64,000 nt of DNA from Bacillota bacterium (GCA_012840725.1 DURQ01000092.1:1-64000), one strand, 5' to 3'; positions 1 through 10,798 are shown, counted from the stretch's first letter. Numbers and translations: made by a program. Notes: generated by a model from the sequence alone, not told the origin.

Positions 1-124
1 CTTGACTATCAAATACCGCCCTTATGGACTTGTTTCCGCGAAGCGATATTTTCATGTTCTTCGCTCAATGGGTTTTGTGCCCATGTGTGCTGAAACCCTT
101 GGTATATAAGGGTTATCGGCGCAC
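1..124. other. AT-rich stretch at window edge, no gene seen
   Basis: This stretch lies downstream of rlmD and is visibly richer in A and T than the rest of the window. It holds an inverted repeat, AACCCTT/AAGGGTT, around 95-114. The only reading frame here (24-215, plus) runs on into rlmD antisense and has no ribosome binding site, so I do not call it a gene. It may be the edge of an insertion element that continues outside the window, but no transposase is visible. Confidence 0.35.
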
Positions 125-1498
125 TCAATCATTTTTCTTTGTTATCAATACTATCGTCTCAACATGCCTAGTCCAGGGAAACATGTCAACCGGCTGCGCC
201 GGGCCGGCTTGGTAGCCCAGTTCGGCCAGACGGCTTAGGTCACGGGCCAACGTGGAAGGATTGCAGGAAACGTAAACGATGGCTGGTACGGCAGCCCCGG
301 AAAGTGCCTCCAGGACTGCAGGATCGCACCCTTTGCGGGGCGGGTCTACCACAGCCGCATCGATGGTCCCAAACCTCCTGACCAACCTGGGCAGTTCCTC
401 CTCGGCTCTGCCAGCAAAAAAGTCAGCGTTTGTGATGCCGTTCAGCTCCGCATTGCGGCGGGCATCCTCAACTGCGGCGGCCACGCTCTCTACACCAATA
501 ACCCGGCCCGCGCGGTCAGCCAAATATAGCCCAATAGTCCCCGCTCCGCAGTACAGGTCGAGAACCGTCTCCCGGCCAGACAGCTTCAGGCGTTCCCTGA
601 CCAGATCGTAAAGCACTTTGGTCTGCAGCGGGTTGACCTGAAAGAAGGACATGGGTGAAATGGCGTAGCGGAGGTGACCGATGGCATCATACAGGCATGC
701 TTCCCCCCACAGTACCTTAGTCTCCCTGCCCAAGATGACATTGGTGACCTGAGGGTTGATACTGTGGACAACACTCACCAGTTCAGGAACTTCCGCTGTC
801 AGCCTGGCGATCAGCTCTCCTTGGCGGTGCAGCTCCCTGGTTCTGGTCACCAGAGTCAGCATGAGTTTGCTCTCAAGGAAGCTCACCCTGATCACGGCGT
901 GCCGGAGCACCCCAGCGTGGCGGCCTTCGTCATAGGGTTCGATGCCTAGATCGCCCACAACTCGTTTGACGGCTAGGGCAAGTTTGGTGATCAGCGGATG
1001 CTGGATCTCACAGGTGGACAGATCTACGATATCGTGGCTGCCCTGCTGGAAAAAGCCCATGACAAGCTCTCCGCCCTTCTTTCCAAGGGGCAGCTGGGCT
1101 TTATTGCGATAATGGTAGGGTTCGTCCATCCCCAGGGTGGGAAGGACCTCAACCTCCAAACCGCCCAGGCGCGCCAGAGCATCCGCAACCTGCTGACGCT
1201 TCCAGTGCAGCTGCGCCTGGTAGTCCATGTGCTGCAGCTGGCAGCCTCCGCAGAGCGGGGCATGCGGGCAGCTGGGCTCGCGGCGGTTGGGCGAAGGCTC
1301 AAGCATGCGCACCAACTCGCCGTAAGCCAAACGTTCCTTGATGTGCGAAAGGCGGGCCAGCACCCTGTCACCTGGGATTGTCTCCGGAACAAAGAGCACC
1401 CTGCTCTCGATCCGGCCCACGCCCATCCCATCGTGGGTCAGCCCGGTGATATCCACTATGTGTTCTGTTCCTAAGCGCCAAGCGTTCACCTTAACCAA
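125..1498 (-). CDS. rlmD: 23S rRNA (uracil-C5)-methyltransferase, RlmD/RlmCD type
   Basis: SAM-dependent enzyme that makes 5-methyluridine in 23S rRNA. An N-terminal TRAM domain (about residues 9-65) is followed by an Fe-S cluster site at C77, C83, C86 and C163. The SAM-binding loop is DLYCGAGTIG near 314-323, then DPPRKGCD near 385. SCNP holds the catalytic cysteine (C412), and a C-terminal HVE gives the general base. This is the complete set for the family, at normal length. The start is either TTG at 1498 or GTG at 1489; both have weak ribosome binding sites inside the end of the U32 gene. It is the last gene of the long alaS transcript. Gram-positive members can modify two uridines (RlmCD), so the exact target is inferred. 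Confidence 0.93.
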   Translation of the reverse strand: MVKVNAWRLGTEHIVDITGLTHDGMGVGRIESRVLFVPETIPGDRVLARLSHIKERLAYGELVRMLEPSPNRREPSCPHAPLCGGCQLQHMDYQAQLHWKRQQVADALARLGGLEVEVLPTLGMDEPYHYRNKAQLPLGKKGGELVMGFFQQGSHDIVDLSTCEIQHPLITKLALAVKRVVGDLGIEPYDEGRHAGVLRHAVIRVSFLESKLMLTLVTRTRELHRQGELIARLTAEVPELVSVVHSINPQVTNVILGRETKVLWGEACLYDAIGHLRYAISPMSFFQVNPLQTKVLYDLVRERLKLSGRETVLDLYCGAGTIGLYLADRAGRVIGVESVAAAVEDARRNAELNGITNADFFAGRAEEELPRLVRRFGTIDAAVVDPPRKGCDPAVLEALSGAAVPAIVYVSCNPSTLARDLSRLAELGYQAGPAQPVDMFPWTRHVETIVLITKKND

Positions 1499-2702
1499 CC
1501 TTCATCCTGAGCATAGAAAGGGGTTTTACGGGCTCCATAGGGATCCGCACCTTGTAGTTGGCGTGTGCGGTTTCAAGGTCTTCCTCGGGCTCTACCCGGG
1601 TCAGCCGGCTGATCACGGTCTTCAGGACGGGGCCGCGGGGCTGAAGCACCTCAACTTCTGCTCCAACAGGCAGCCGGTTGCGCACACCGACCACCGCTTC
1701 TCCCCTGTCTGCATCGTAATCTTCCACCACTCCAACCACATCATAGGTCTGGATGTAAGCGCTGGTCGGACAGTAGATGCCTGCATCGGCGGGGAGGAAA
1801 AAGCCGGCCCAGTACGGCCGATGGCTGACCTTGTCCAGCTCCTCCACGAGCTCCTCTGGAAGCGCGAAGTGTTCGGGGTCTTGCGCGTAGAGGTCGAGAG
1901 CCTGGCGGTAAGCGCGCACCACGGTGGCCACATAATAGGCGCTCTTCATGCGGCCCTCGATCTTGAGGCTGTCCACCCCCATCTGCACCAGCTCCGGAAT
2001 GTGCCGAATCAGGCACAGATCTTTGGAGTTGAAGATGTGGGTACCGCCATCGTCCTCTTCGATGGGCATGTACTCCCCCGGACGCTTTTCTTCCACCACA
2101 GCGTAACGCCAGCGGCAGCTCTGGGCGCATTCTCCCCGGTTGGCATCACGGCCGGTAAGAACATTGCTCAGCAGGCAGCGCCCGGAGTAGGCGACGCACA
2201 TCGCACCGTGGACAAACACCTCCAGCTCCAGGCTGGTTTCCCTTCGCAGCCTGGCGATTTCATCGCGACTCAGCTCCCGGGCGGCGACAAGGCGGGTCAG
2301 GCCGAGGCTCTCCCAGAATTTCGCTGCTTGGTAGTTGACGGTGTTCGCCTGGGTGCTCAAATGCAGGGGAATACTGGGCGCAAACTGGCGCGCCAGAGAA
2401 ATGACTCCCACATCGGCCACGATGAGGGCGTCCACTTTGAGTTCCTCCAGCTCCTGGAGGTATTCAGGCAGCTCATCGATTTCTTCATTCCTGGGATAGG
2501 TGTTCACCGTGACGTAGACCTTCACGTCGCGCTGGCGGGCTAGAGACAGCACCTCCCGCAGCTCTTGAGTACTGAAGTTGCCAGCCTTGGCCCTCATGCC
2601 GAAGGCTTTTCCCGCAAGGTAGATCGCGTCGGCGCCGTACTCCATGGCCACAACAGCCTTCTCCATGTTGCCTGCGGGAGCAAGCAGCTCGGGAAGCCTC
2701 AT
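1491..2702 (-). CDS. U32 family protein, tRNA/rRNA hydroxylation (YrrO/TrhP type)
   Basis: Annotated in databases as peptidase U32. Characterised bacterial relatives (TrhP, RlhA) hydroxylate uridine 34 of tRNA or a 23S rRNA cytidine together with an iron-sulfur centre. The U32 signature EVFVHGAMCVAYSGRC is present, followed by the cysteine-rich segment GECAQSCRW. A C-terminal beta-barrel region with hydrophilic sequence follows. I chose ATG at 2702 because GGGGAGG lies just before it; the upstream ATG at 2738 would overlap mltG and add non-conserved residues. The position directly after mltG matches yrrL-yrrN-yrrO of B. subtilis, which supports a tRNA ho5U role. The assignment as hydroxylase rather than protease is inference from family and context. 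Confidence 0.88.
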   Translation of the reverse strand: MRLPELLAPAGNMEKAVVAMEYGADAIYLAGKAFGMRAKAGNFSTQELREVLSLARQRDVKVYVTVNTYPRNEEIDELPEYLQELEELKVDALIVADVGVISLARQFAPSIPLHLSTQANTVNYQAAKFWESLGLTRLVAARELSRDEIARLRRETSLELEVFVHGAMCVAYSGRCLLSNVLTGRDANRGECAQSCRWRYAVVEEKRPGEYMPIEEDDGGTHIFNSKDLCLIRHIPELVQMGVDSLKIEGRMKSAYYVATVVRAYRQALDLYAQDPEHFALPEELVEELDKVSHRPYWAGFFLPADAGIYCPTSAYIQTYDVVGVVEDYDADRGEAVVGVRNRLPVGAEVEVLQPRGPVLKTVISRLTRVEPEEDLETAHANYKVRIPMEPVKPLSMLRMKVG

Positions 2703-2727
2703 CTGCCTCCCCTCCCCTCGTTGTCTG

Positions 2728-3765
2728 CTAGTAACCATACTTCCTCCTGGCGCTCAAGTGCTCGTCGTAGGTCCTGGAAAACTCATGCGTGCCATCGCGC
2801 CTGCTTACGAAGTAATAGTAGTCGGTTTCCGCCGGTTTTAGGACAGCCAGCATCGATGCCAAGCCCGGGCTGGCAATTGGTCCCGGAGGCAGACCGCGGT
2901 AGCGGTACGTGTTGTAGGGCGAGTCGATCTCCAGATCGCGGTAGAGCACCACCGGCCGCTCTTCTTCCGTAACATAGCGAACGGTGGGGTCGGCCTGGAG
3001 GGGCATGTCCACCGCCAGACGGTTCAGGTAGACTGAGGCCACAAGCGGCCGTTCTTCATCGGCCATGATCTCCCGCTCAACGATGGAGGCCAGAGTGACT
3101 ACCTGGTGAAGGGTCAGATCGCTTTCCGCGAGCAGCGGTATCACTGAATTCTCCACTACCTGTCTGAAGCGCCCCACCATCTGCCGGATGATCTCCTCTT
3201 CGTTCAGGCCTTCAACGAAAAAGTAGGTATCGGGGAAAAGATAGCCTTCCAGTGAGGCGATGGGTAGATCAAAGGGCAGCTCCTCGCCAAAGACCAGATG
3301 GGCGTTGAAAGCAAGCTCCCTGAAGCGCTCGGCATCAACGAGGCCCCTATCTGCCAGCAGGGCTGCGATCTGCTTGATCTCAAACCCCTCCGGAATGACT
3401 ATGCGCACAGTTCTCACTCGGCCCGACCGGATGTGATCGATGATCTCCAGGGGCCGCATGGCGGGGCTGAGCAAATAGGCCCCCGCCTTTAACTGATGCT
3501 CTGCCCTTTCCAGCTTCACCAAGAGCTCAAACAAGGTCGCGCTGCCGATGATCCCTTCGCTCTGAAGGGTTTGGGCGATCTGCCTGGTCCCCATCCCCGG
3601 CTCGATCCTGACCACAGCGGTTACAAGATCGTCCTTTGAAAGCGGCTGGTTCGCGGTTATGAAGAAAACGCCCAGGAGGGCACAACCTATGATCAGTCCG
3701 AAGAATAGAAAACGGACCAAGCCGTTATCGGTCCGTTTTATCGTCTTTTGCACATTATCGGGCAT
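2728..3765 (-). CDS. mltG: Endolytic murein transglycosylase MltG (YceG)
   Basis: Membrane-anchored lytic transglycosylase that cuts nascent peptidoglycan strands and so sets glycan length. A single transmembrane segment lies at about 17-37, followed by a LysM-like subdomain. The YceG catalytic domain carries the essential glutamate at E230 (in LASIVERE) and the conserved LPPGPIASPG near 292-301. The length of 345 residues is normal. ATG at 3765 has GGGGGTG six bases upstream. It sits between the DUF1292 gene and the U32 gene, as in B. subtilis (yrrL). The active site faces outside the membrane. Confidence 0.95.
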   Translation of the reverse strand: MPDNVQKTIKRTDNGLVRFLFFGLIIGCALLGVFFITANQPLSKDDLVTAVVRIEPGMGTRQIAQTLQSEGIIGSATLFELLVKLERAEHQLKAGAYLLSPAMRPLEIIDHIRSGRVRTVRIVIPEGFEIKQIAALLADRGLVDAERFRELAFNAHLVFGEELPFDLPIASLEGYLFPDTYFFVEGLNEEEIIRQMVGRFRQVVENSVIPLLAESDLTLHQVVTLASIVEREIMADEERPLVASVYLNRLAVDMPLQADPTVRYVTEEERPVVLYRDLEIDSPYNTYRYRGLPPGPIASPGLASMLAVLKPAETDYYYFVSRRDGTHEFSRTYDEHLSARRKYGY

Positions 3766-3803
3766 ACAGGCACCCCCAACAACACCCTTGCGGGCTGGTG
3801 CGG

Positions 3804-4106
3804 CTACTCTTCTTCGCCCTCTTCTTCTGCCGCTTCTAGAAACGCCACCACCCGCTCGAACTCGTCTTCATCCTCGATGTCAGTGAGGACTTCCTGGCCG
3901 GCATCGTCGATCTCCCGCCTGACGAGGATTCCAGACTCTTCAGGGTCGTCCAGCGGGAACAGCACTGCGTACAGACGCCCCTCAAACTCGAAATCGACAA
4001 CCTCGTACTCGTTGCCCTCTTCGTCCTCTATAATATCTACTTCGTCAAACTCGTGCTCATGATCGTGATCATGATCGTGATCCCCGTGGCCGTGGTTGTG
4101 CGCCAT
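3804..4106 (-). CDS. DUF1292 protein (YrzB-like) with histidine-rich head
   Basis: Small acidic protein of the DUF1292/YrzB family, which has no proven function. The core at about 25-85 (ITDEEGNEYEVV-like strand, then PLDDPEESGILVRR) is typical. The first 20 residues are unusual: an alternating His/Asp/Glu run, which looks like a metal-binding tail and is encoded by short GATC-containing DNA repeats. The C-terminus is almost all glutamate. The start is ATG at 4106 with AAGGAG eight bases upstream. It lies between ruvX and mltG, the standard place for this family in Bacillota, so it probably belongs to the alaS-mltG transcript. Metal binding is inferred only from composition. Confidence 0.85.
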   Translation of the reverse strand: MAHNHGHGDHDHDHDHEHEFDEVDIIEDEEGNEYEVVDFEFEGRLYAVLFPLDDPEESGILVRREIDDAGQEVLTDIEDEDEFERVVAFLEAAEEEGEEE

Positions 4107-4130
4107 AAGGTCAACTCCTTCCTCTGAATG

Positions 4131-4547
4131 CTAGTCTGACCGCTTGCGGTCCAAATATGCCTGTAAAATGACGGCGGCCGCAACCTTGTCGATCACTTTA
4201 CGGCGCTTCGCTCGGCTCACATCTCCCTGCAACAGGATCCGCTGGGCGGCCGCGGTAGAGAACCGTTCATCCCAATATTCTACTGGCAGTTGGAAATACC
4301 TCTTCAGTTCAGAGGCAAAGGAGTATATTTTCTCCACCTCCGGCCCGTAGCTCCCATCGGTGCGGCGCGGCAGCCCGACGACGAACTTCTCCACTTTGTA
4401 CTGCTCGACCAATTCCTTCAGGGCCGCGAAGTCTTCTTCCAAAGTGCTGCGCCTGATCACTTGCAGGGCCTGGGCCGTCCAACCGAGGGGATCGCTCATG
4501 GCCACCCCGATAGTCTTCTCACCCACATCAAGGCCTAGAATCCTCAT
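4131..4547 (-). CDS. ruvX: Putative pre-16S rRNA nuclease / Holliday junction resolvase-like RuvX
   Basis: RNase H-fold nuclease of the YqgF family, needed for maturing the 5' end of 16S rRNA and once proposed as a Holliday junction resolvase. It shows the starting motif GLDVGEKTIGVA with the first catalytic aspartate, the conserved VVGLPRRTDGS loop, DERFSTAAA with the second acidic residue, and DKVAAAVILQ with the third. It is 138 residues, normal for the family. ATG at 4547 follows a strong GAGGGGGA. It lies 10 bases after the aldo/keto reductase gene and before DUF1292. The order ireB-ruvX-DUF1292-mltG is conserved, except that two genes are inserted here. Confidence 0.94.
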   Translation of the reverse strand: MRILGLDVGEKTIGVAMSDPLGWTAQALQVIRRSTLEEDFAALKELVEQYKVEKFVVGLPRRTDGSYGPEVEKIYSFASELKRYFQLPVEYWDERFSTAAAQRILLQGDVSRAKRRKVIDKVAAAVILQAYLDRKRSD

Positions 4548-4557
4548 GGCTTCCCCC

Positions 4558-5502
4558 TCATATCACTTTTATGGCAAACTCAGGGCAGTTCGCTCCGCAG
4601 TACCCGCAGAAGACACACTGGCCGTCCATGGTGACAGCAGCCCGGCCGTTTACGATCTCAAGCGTACCGTTAGGGCAAGCCGCAACACAGGAACCGCAGC
4701 CCGTGCACCAGTCATCGATGTGGAGCCGGCGCGTGGCCGCCTCCGGAGCGGGCAGATCCCTGCGCCCATCAAAGAAAGCGATGTTCTTTTCTACCTCGGC
4801 GATGCTCTTCATGCCCACCGCGATGGAGTGGATGTCATCAATGTTCAGCAGGTACTCCAAGGCTGCAGCCCAGTCCTCGAGAAGGTGCCCGCCTCCCAGC
4901 GGTTTCATGGCGTAAATGCCCTTACCTGCCTGCGCCGCTTTGGCAACAGCGGCCAGCATGTCCTCCCTGCTGCCCCCCTGGATACCGATGCCCCTCATGT
5001 TGATCAGCGGGGAAATCACCTCTATTTCTGGGATGGCTGTGGCAGCCATCACTGCCTGAACATAGTGCGTTGAGATGCCCACTGCCTTGACTATGCCGGC
5101 CTTTTTGGCCTCAAGGAGAACCTCCAGCGCCGGCCAATGTCCCCGCAGAGTGTGGCTGGACTCCTGTTCGTGCAGGAGAAAGAGGGGGATCACCTCAAGG
5201 CCCAACCCCTTCTGAGCCCGCTCCAGGCTGGCCAGCATCCCCTCGCGCGTGTAGGCGTAGCTCTTGGTTGCCACCACCACCTGTTCTTTTCCGGGAAAGC
5301 GCTCCAAGGCTAGGCGGATGTGTTCGTAAGTCTGGTACATTTCAGCCGTGTCTACAAAGTTGACGCCCAGCTCCAAGGCCCTCAACAGGATCATGCTTCC
5401 CTCTGCGGGAGGCATGTTGCGCTGGAGGGGGCCCATGGTCAGGGCGCCAAAACAGAGCTTAGAGACACGGAGGCCGGTTCGGCCCAGTTCCTGATGTTTC
5501 AA
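4558..5502 (-). CDS. Aldo/keto reductase with C-terminal 2x[4Fe-4S] ferredoxin domain
   Basis: NAD(P)H-dependent oxidoreductase of the AKR fold joined to a two-cluster ferredoxin. The catalytic tetrad is visible as D51 and Y56 (DTAEMY), K80 (VATKS) and H111 (LLHEQ). The C-terminus carries two CxxCxxCxxxCP sites, C266/C269/C272/C276 and C296/C299/C302/C306. The start is TTG at 5502 with GAGGAG upstream. It sits 11 bases after the DegV gene in the alaS transcript. Electron transfer between NAD(P)H and ferredoxin-type clusters is inferred from the fusion; the substrate is unknown. Such AKR-ferredoxin fusions are known in anaerobes, which fits an oxygen-poor lifestyle. Confidence 0.9.
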   Translation of the reverse strand: MKHQELGRTGLRVSKLCFGALTMGPLQRNMPPAEGSMILLRALELGVNFVDTAEMYQTYEHIRLALERFPGKEQVVVATKSYAYTREGMLASLERAQKGLGLEVIPLFLLHEQESSHTLRGHWPALEVLLEAKKAGIVKAVGISTHYVQAVMAATAIPEIEVISPLINMRGIGIQGGSREDMLAAVAKAAQAGKGIYAMKPLGGGHLLEDWAAALEYLLNIDDIHSIAVGMKSIAEVEKNIAFFDGRRDLPAPEAATRRLHIDDWCTGCGSCVAACPNGTLEIVNGRAAVTMDGQCVFCGYCGANCPEFAIKVI

Positions 5503-5513
5503 CAGATATCTCC

Positions 5514-6356
5514 TCAGCTTAAGCGTCTAAACAGAACACCAAGGGTATTTGGTCCGCAGTGGTTGGTCACCGTACAGCCGGCTTCGGTGATGATGATCTC
5601 CTCGAAGTAACCCTTCTCTTCCAGCAGAGATTTCACCGCTTCCACCACCTCGGAACTGCAGGCTGCGTGAGTGATAAAGGCCCGACAGGGGTCCAGCCCA
5701 CCATCCTGCTCCAAGCGGTCCTCCACGTAGAGCTTCACGGCTTTCTCAAAATGGCCCCTGTACTTGCGCCCCACGATCATCGCTCCATCCCGCACTTCGA
5801 TGCTGGGTTTGATGTGCAGGATGCGGGCTCCATAGGCTGTGATGGCGGAACAGCGACCGCCCCGGGCCAGGTAATCCAGCGTGTCAATGATGAAGCTGGC
5901 ATCGACCCTGGGTACCAGCTTCTCAAGTTCCTCTGTTATCTCAGCGGCCGACTTCCCCTGAGAGGCCAGGAGTGCCGCTTCATAGACCAAATGTCCGCTT
6001 CCTGTAGAGAGGTTCTTGGAGTCCACAACTCTTACGCCGGGAAAGTCCCGAGCCGCTAGTAATGCGTTATTATAACAAGAAGAGAAACCGGAGCCGATGT
6101 TGATGTGGACCACTTCGTCGCCATTGGCGGTCAGTTCCTGGAAATACTGCTGGTATTCAAACACGTTCACTGCCCCGGTCTGGCACTTCTTCCCCGCCTC
6201 TGAATAGGCGATGAGCTGTGCCGGAGTTAGATCCACACCATCTTTGAAGACTTCTTCACCTACGGTAATGCTTAAGGGAGCTATGAAAATACCAAAACGC
6301 TTCACTATGTCCGGCGAAAGATCGCAGGTACTGTCTGCACTTATGCGCACCAACAC
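5514..6356 (-). CDS. DegV family fatty acid-binding protein (FakB-like)
   Basis: DegV-fold protein. Characterised members (FakB) bind a fatty acid and present it to the kinase FakA, feeding exogenous fatty acids into phospholipid synthesis. The N-terminal ISADSTCDLSP, the IGSGFSSCYNNA loop and the DTLDYLARGGRCS motif are all present. The C-terminal lobe ends with GPNTLGVLF. The best start is GTG at 6356, with AAAGGAG six bases upstream; the ATG at 6389 has no ribosome binding site. No fakA lies nearby, so the lipid-kinase link is family knowledge only. It is placed between ireB and the aldo/keto reductase gene. Confidence 0.9.
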   Translation of the reverse strand: MLVRISADSTCDLSPDIVKRFGIFIAPLSITVGEEVFKDGVDLTPAQLIAYSEAGKKCQTGAVNVFEYQQYFQELTANGDEVVHINIGSGFSSCYNNALLAARDFPGVRVVDSKNLSTGSGHLVYEAALLASQGKSAAEITEELEKLVPRVDASFIIDTLDYLARGGRCSAITAYGARILHIKPSIEVRDGAMIVGRKYRGHFEKAVKLYVEDRLEQDGGLDPCRAFITHAACSSEVVEAVKSLLEEKGYFEEIIITEAGCTVTNHCGPNTLGVLFRRLS

Positions 6357-6404
6357 TATACACTCCTTTGCCCTGTGAGCACACAGCAAGCTGGAGCTAG
6401 TCCT

Positions 6405-6668
6405 CTAGCCCTTTTTGAGATAGTGCTTAACCAGTTCCTCCAGGATCACATCCCTGTCTAACTGAGCGATGAGAGAACGAGCATTTCTATGACTGGTGAT
6501 GAATGTTGGGTCCCCCGACATCAAGTAGCCCACAATCTGACCGAAGGGATTGTAACCCTTGTCCTTGAGCGCTTCGTAGACCTGCTGCAAGATGGTCCGC
6601 ACTTCCGAACCATCCTCGTCCAAGGCTCGGTAGCTGAACAGCGCCGTCTTGTCGTGGGCATCGTTCAT
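6405..6668 (-). CDS. ireB: IreB family regulatory phosphoprotein (UPF0297, YrzL)
   Basis: Small cytosolic protein of the IreB/UPF0297 family. In Enterococcus IreB is a substrate of the Ser/Thr kinase IreK and affects cephalosporin resistance and cell wall metabolism. The family pattern is intact: an N-terminal Thr-rich start (TALFSYR), [23 protein letters not shown] in the middle and the C-terminal [10 protein letters not shown]. Length is 87 residues, as usual. ATG at 6668 has GGGGAGG six bases upstream. It follows alaS by 41 bases, the conserved position in Bacillota. No kinase gene is in the window. Confidence 0.95.
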   Translation of the reverse strand: MNDAHDKTALFSYRALDEDGSEVRTILQQVYEALKDKGYNPFGQIVGYLMSGDPTFITSHRNARSLIAQLDRDVILEELVKHYLKKG

Positions 6669-6709
6669 GGTATCCCTCCCCGCACGGTATTACTCCCCTT
6701 ATTCTGTAC

Positions 6710-9355
<2,646 letters not shown>

Positions 9356-9419
9356 CATATGTTGCCGCGGCAGCGGTCCCCCCATTTCTAAACCAAACCA
9401 CACTGATTTCGCTAACACA

Positions 9420-9448
9420 ATATTATCCAAGCGTCGTCACATTGTCAA
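9420..9448 (-). promoter_or_regulatory. Sigma-A promoter of alaS
   Basis: On the minus strand TTGACA (9448-9443) is followed after 17 bases by TAATAT (9425-9420). Transcription would begin near 9413, about 58 bases before the alaS ATG. This promoter likely drives the whole alaS-ireB-degV-AKR-ruvX-DUF1292-mltG-U32-rlmD series, because no strong terminator interrupts it. Confidence 0.8.
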
Positions 9449-9504
9449 CTTGCCCGGTCACATTGCGGCAGTCCCGCCAGCGGAAGGAGCCCGTAAAGCA
9501 TGAA

Positions 9505-9528
9505 GCAGGGACGCTCAGCGGTCCCTGC
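9505..9528 (-). terminator. Hairpin after the permease gene
   Basis: GCAGGGAC and GTCCCTGC form an 8-bp stem with an 8-base loop just past the permease stop. The tract after it on the minus strand is only moderately T-rich (TTCATGCTTT). A longer outer stem, TTGCGGCA/TGCCGCAA (9462-9469 and 9533-9540), encloses it. It separates the permease from the alaS promoter. Confidence 0.55.
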
Positions 9529-9545
9529 CTCTTGCCGCAACGGCC

Positions 9546-10562
9546 TCAGCCAGCTTGGGGACGCCTCAGCAGGAAAAAGTCCAGCACGACCCGGACCATC
9601 GCTGCGGCCGGGACAGCTGTGAGCATCCCCAAGATACCCAGGATCTGCCCCCCAACTAACACCGCAAAGATGACTGCTAAAGGGTGCAGGCCAACGCGAT
9701 CCCCGATCAGCCACGGAGAGATCAAGCTGTTCTCGATCTGGTTTGCGGCAGCGAAAAGGAGCAGCACCCAAAGGACGGTCACGGGAGATCTGGACAGAGC
9801 CAGGGCAGCTGCGGGCAGAAAGCCCAACACCGGGCCGAAGTACGGGATGATATCGAACAGGCCAGCCAGAAGGCCTATGAACAGCCCGTAGGGAACTTTC
9901 AGCAGAACCAGACCCCCGTAGATAAACAGACCGACAAAGAGGCAGATCCACAGCTGGCCGCGGAAGAACCCGTTCAGGGCGGCGTTGATCTCCCCGAGGA
10001 TGTACTGCGCATCGCCCCGGTGTTGAGCGGGAATGTAGCGGAGGAACTTCTCCTTCATGGCCTGGTGGTCCCGCAGCAGGTAGAAGGCCAAAACCGGCGA
10101 GACGAGCAGCGCGGCAATGTTCGTGAAGAGAGCCATGAGAGATTGGATCAGCTTCCCGGCCAGGCTCTCAAGCGCCTGCTGCACTCTGGCCTGGGTTGTA
10201 TCCAGTACATCTCTCAAGGTCGCAGGCAGTTTGATGCGCTGGAAAAACCCAACAGCGTCTTGGCCAAGTTCCTCAAGCTGGCCTGCCTGGCGGGGAAGCT
10301 TCCGGGCTATCTCATCCACCTCCCGCAGCAAGCTGGGCAGGGTAAGCCACATGGCAACGCCGAGAACCAGGGCCACACAGGCGTAGACAACCAAAATGGC
10401 GATGGTCCGTGATGCTCCCCTCTGCTCAACGGCGGCAACAAGGGGGTACAGCACATAGGCGATCAGGACCGCGAATAAGAAAGGGGTCAGTACAGCCCTG
10501 ACCCGGTACAAAAAAAGCAGGAACGCTATAAAAAGGAGTGTCCACCAAAGCCGTCTCGACAC
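9546..10562 (-). CDS. AI-2E/PerM family transporter (YrrI-like)
   Basis: Polytopic membrane protein of the AI-2E family, whose members include autoinducer exporters and Na+(Li+)/H+ antiporters. About seven to eight hydrophobic segments are visible: a pair at the N-terminus (about 6-60), a large soluble-looking loop (about 95-150), then segments ending with the family signature VPYGLFIGLLAGLFDIIPYFGP. The C-terminus has PLAVIFAVLVGGQILGILGML. It is 338 residues with a GTG start and GAGG four bases before it. It lies upstream of alaS, as yrrI does in B. subtilis. The transported substrate cannot be told from the sequence. Confidence 0.88.
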   Translation of the reverse strand: MSRRLWWTLLFIAFLLFLYRVRAVLTPFLFAVLIAYVLYPLVAAVEQRGASRTIAILVVYACVALVLGVAMWLTLPSLLREVDEIARKLPRQAGQLEELGQDAVGFFQRIKLPATLRDVLDTTQARVQQALESLAGKLIQSLMALFTNIAALLVSPVLAFYLLRDHQAMKEKFLRYIPAQHRGDAQYILGEINAALNGFFRGQLWICLFVGLFIYGGLVLLKVPYGLFIGLLAGLFDIIPYFGPVLGFLPAAALALSRSPVTVLWVLLLFAAANQIENSLISPWLIGDRVGLHPLAVIFAVLVGGQILGILGMLTAVPAAAMVRVVLDFFLLRRPQAG

Positions 10563-10568
10563 AAGACC

Positions 10569-10748
10569 TCAATCCATCCAGTTGTTCAGCTGCTGTTCCA
10601 CGGTCCCCCGGGCCCTGCGCAGCAGGCTGCGGCCGGTGGAACGCAGCTGCCTGGTCACAAATCCTCTGGCCATCACGGTGTTGCCTACGTAGATCCCTAC
10701 AGCCAGGCCTGCCAGGCCCATCAGCAGCATGTTTCGACCATTGGCCAC
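10569..10748 (-). CDS. Small single-pass membrane protein, unknown function
   Basis: A 59-residue protein starting at GTG 10748, six bases after GAGGTG. An alternative GTG lies at 10757. One hydrophobic helix (about residues 7-24, LLMGLAGLAVGIYVGNTV) is followed by a basic, amphipathic tail with several arginines and a WMD end. No known domain is recognised. The placement recalls the small YrzQ-type membrane proteins found upstream of yrrI in Bacillus. It ends six bases before the permease gene, so the two are surely co-transcribed and may act together in the membrane. Confidence 0.7.
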   Translation of the reverse strand: MANGRNMLLMGLAGLAVGIYVGNTVMARGFVTRQLRSTGRSLLRRARGTVEQQLNNWMD

Positions 10749-10798
10749 CTCGATCACCTCATTTCAAAGTCTACCTCTAGCTTCTCCAATCCAGGCAG

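Noticed and set aside
24-215. Plus-strand frame of 63 residues at the left edge
   Set aside because: It has no ribosome binding site, has low-complexity hydrophobic content and runs antisense into the end of rlmD.
1338-2543. Long plus-strand frame of 401 residues opposite the U32 gene, and similar long antisense frames elsewhere
   Set aside because: They are shadows in GC-rich coding DNA: no ribosome binding sites, no recognisable domains, and histidine-rich or arginine-rich composition typical of antisense reading.
9356-9430. Extended alaS N-terminus beginning at 9430
   Set aside because: The start codon overlaps the -10 element of a good sigma-A promoter, so the message would begin after it; the extra residues are not AlaRS-like.
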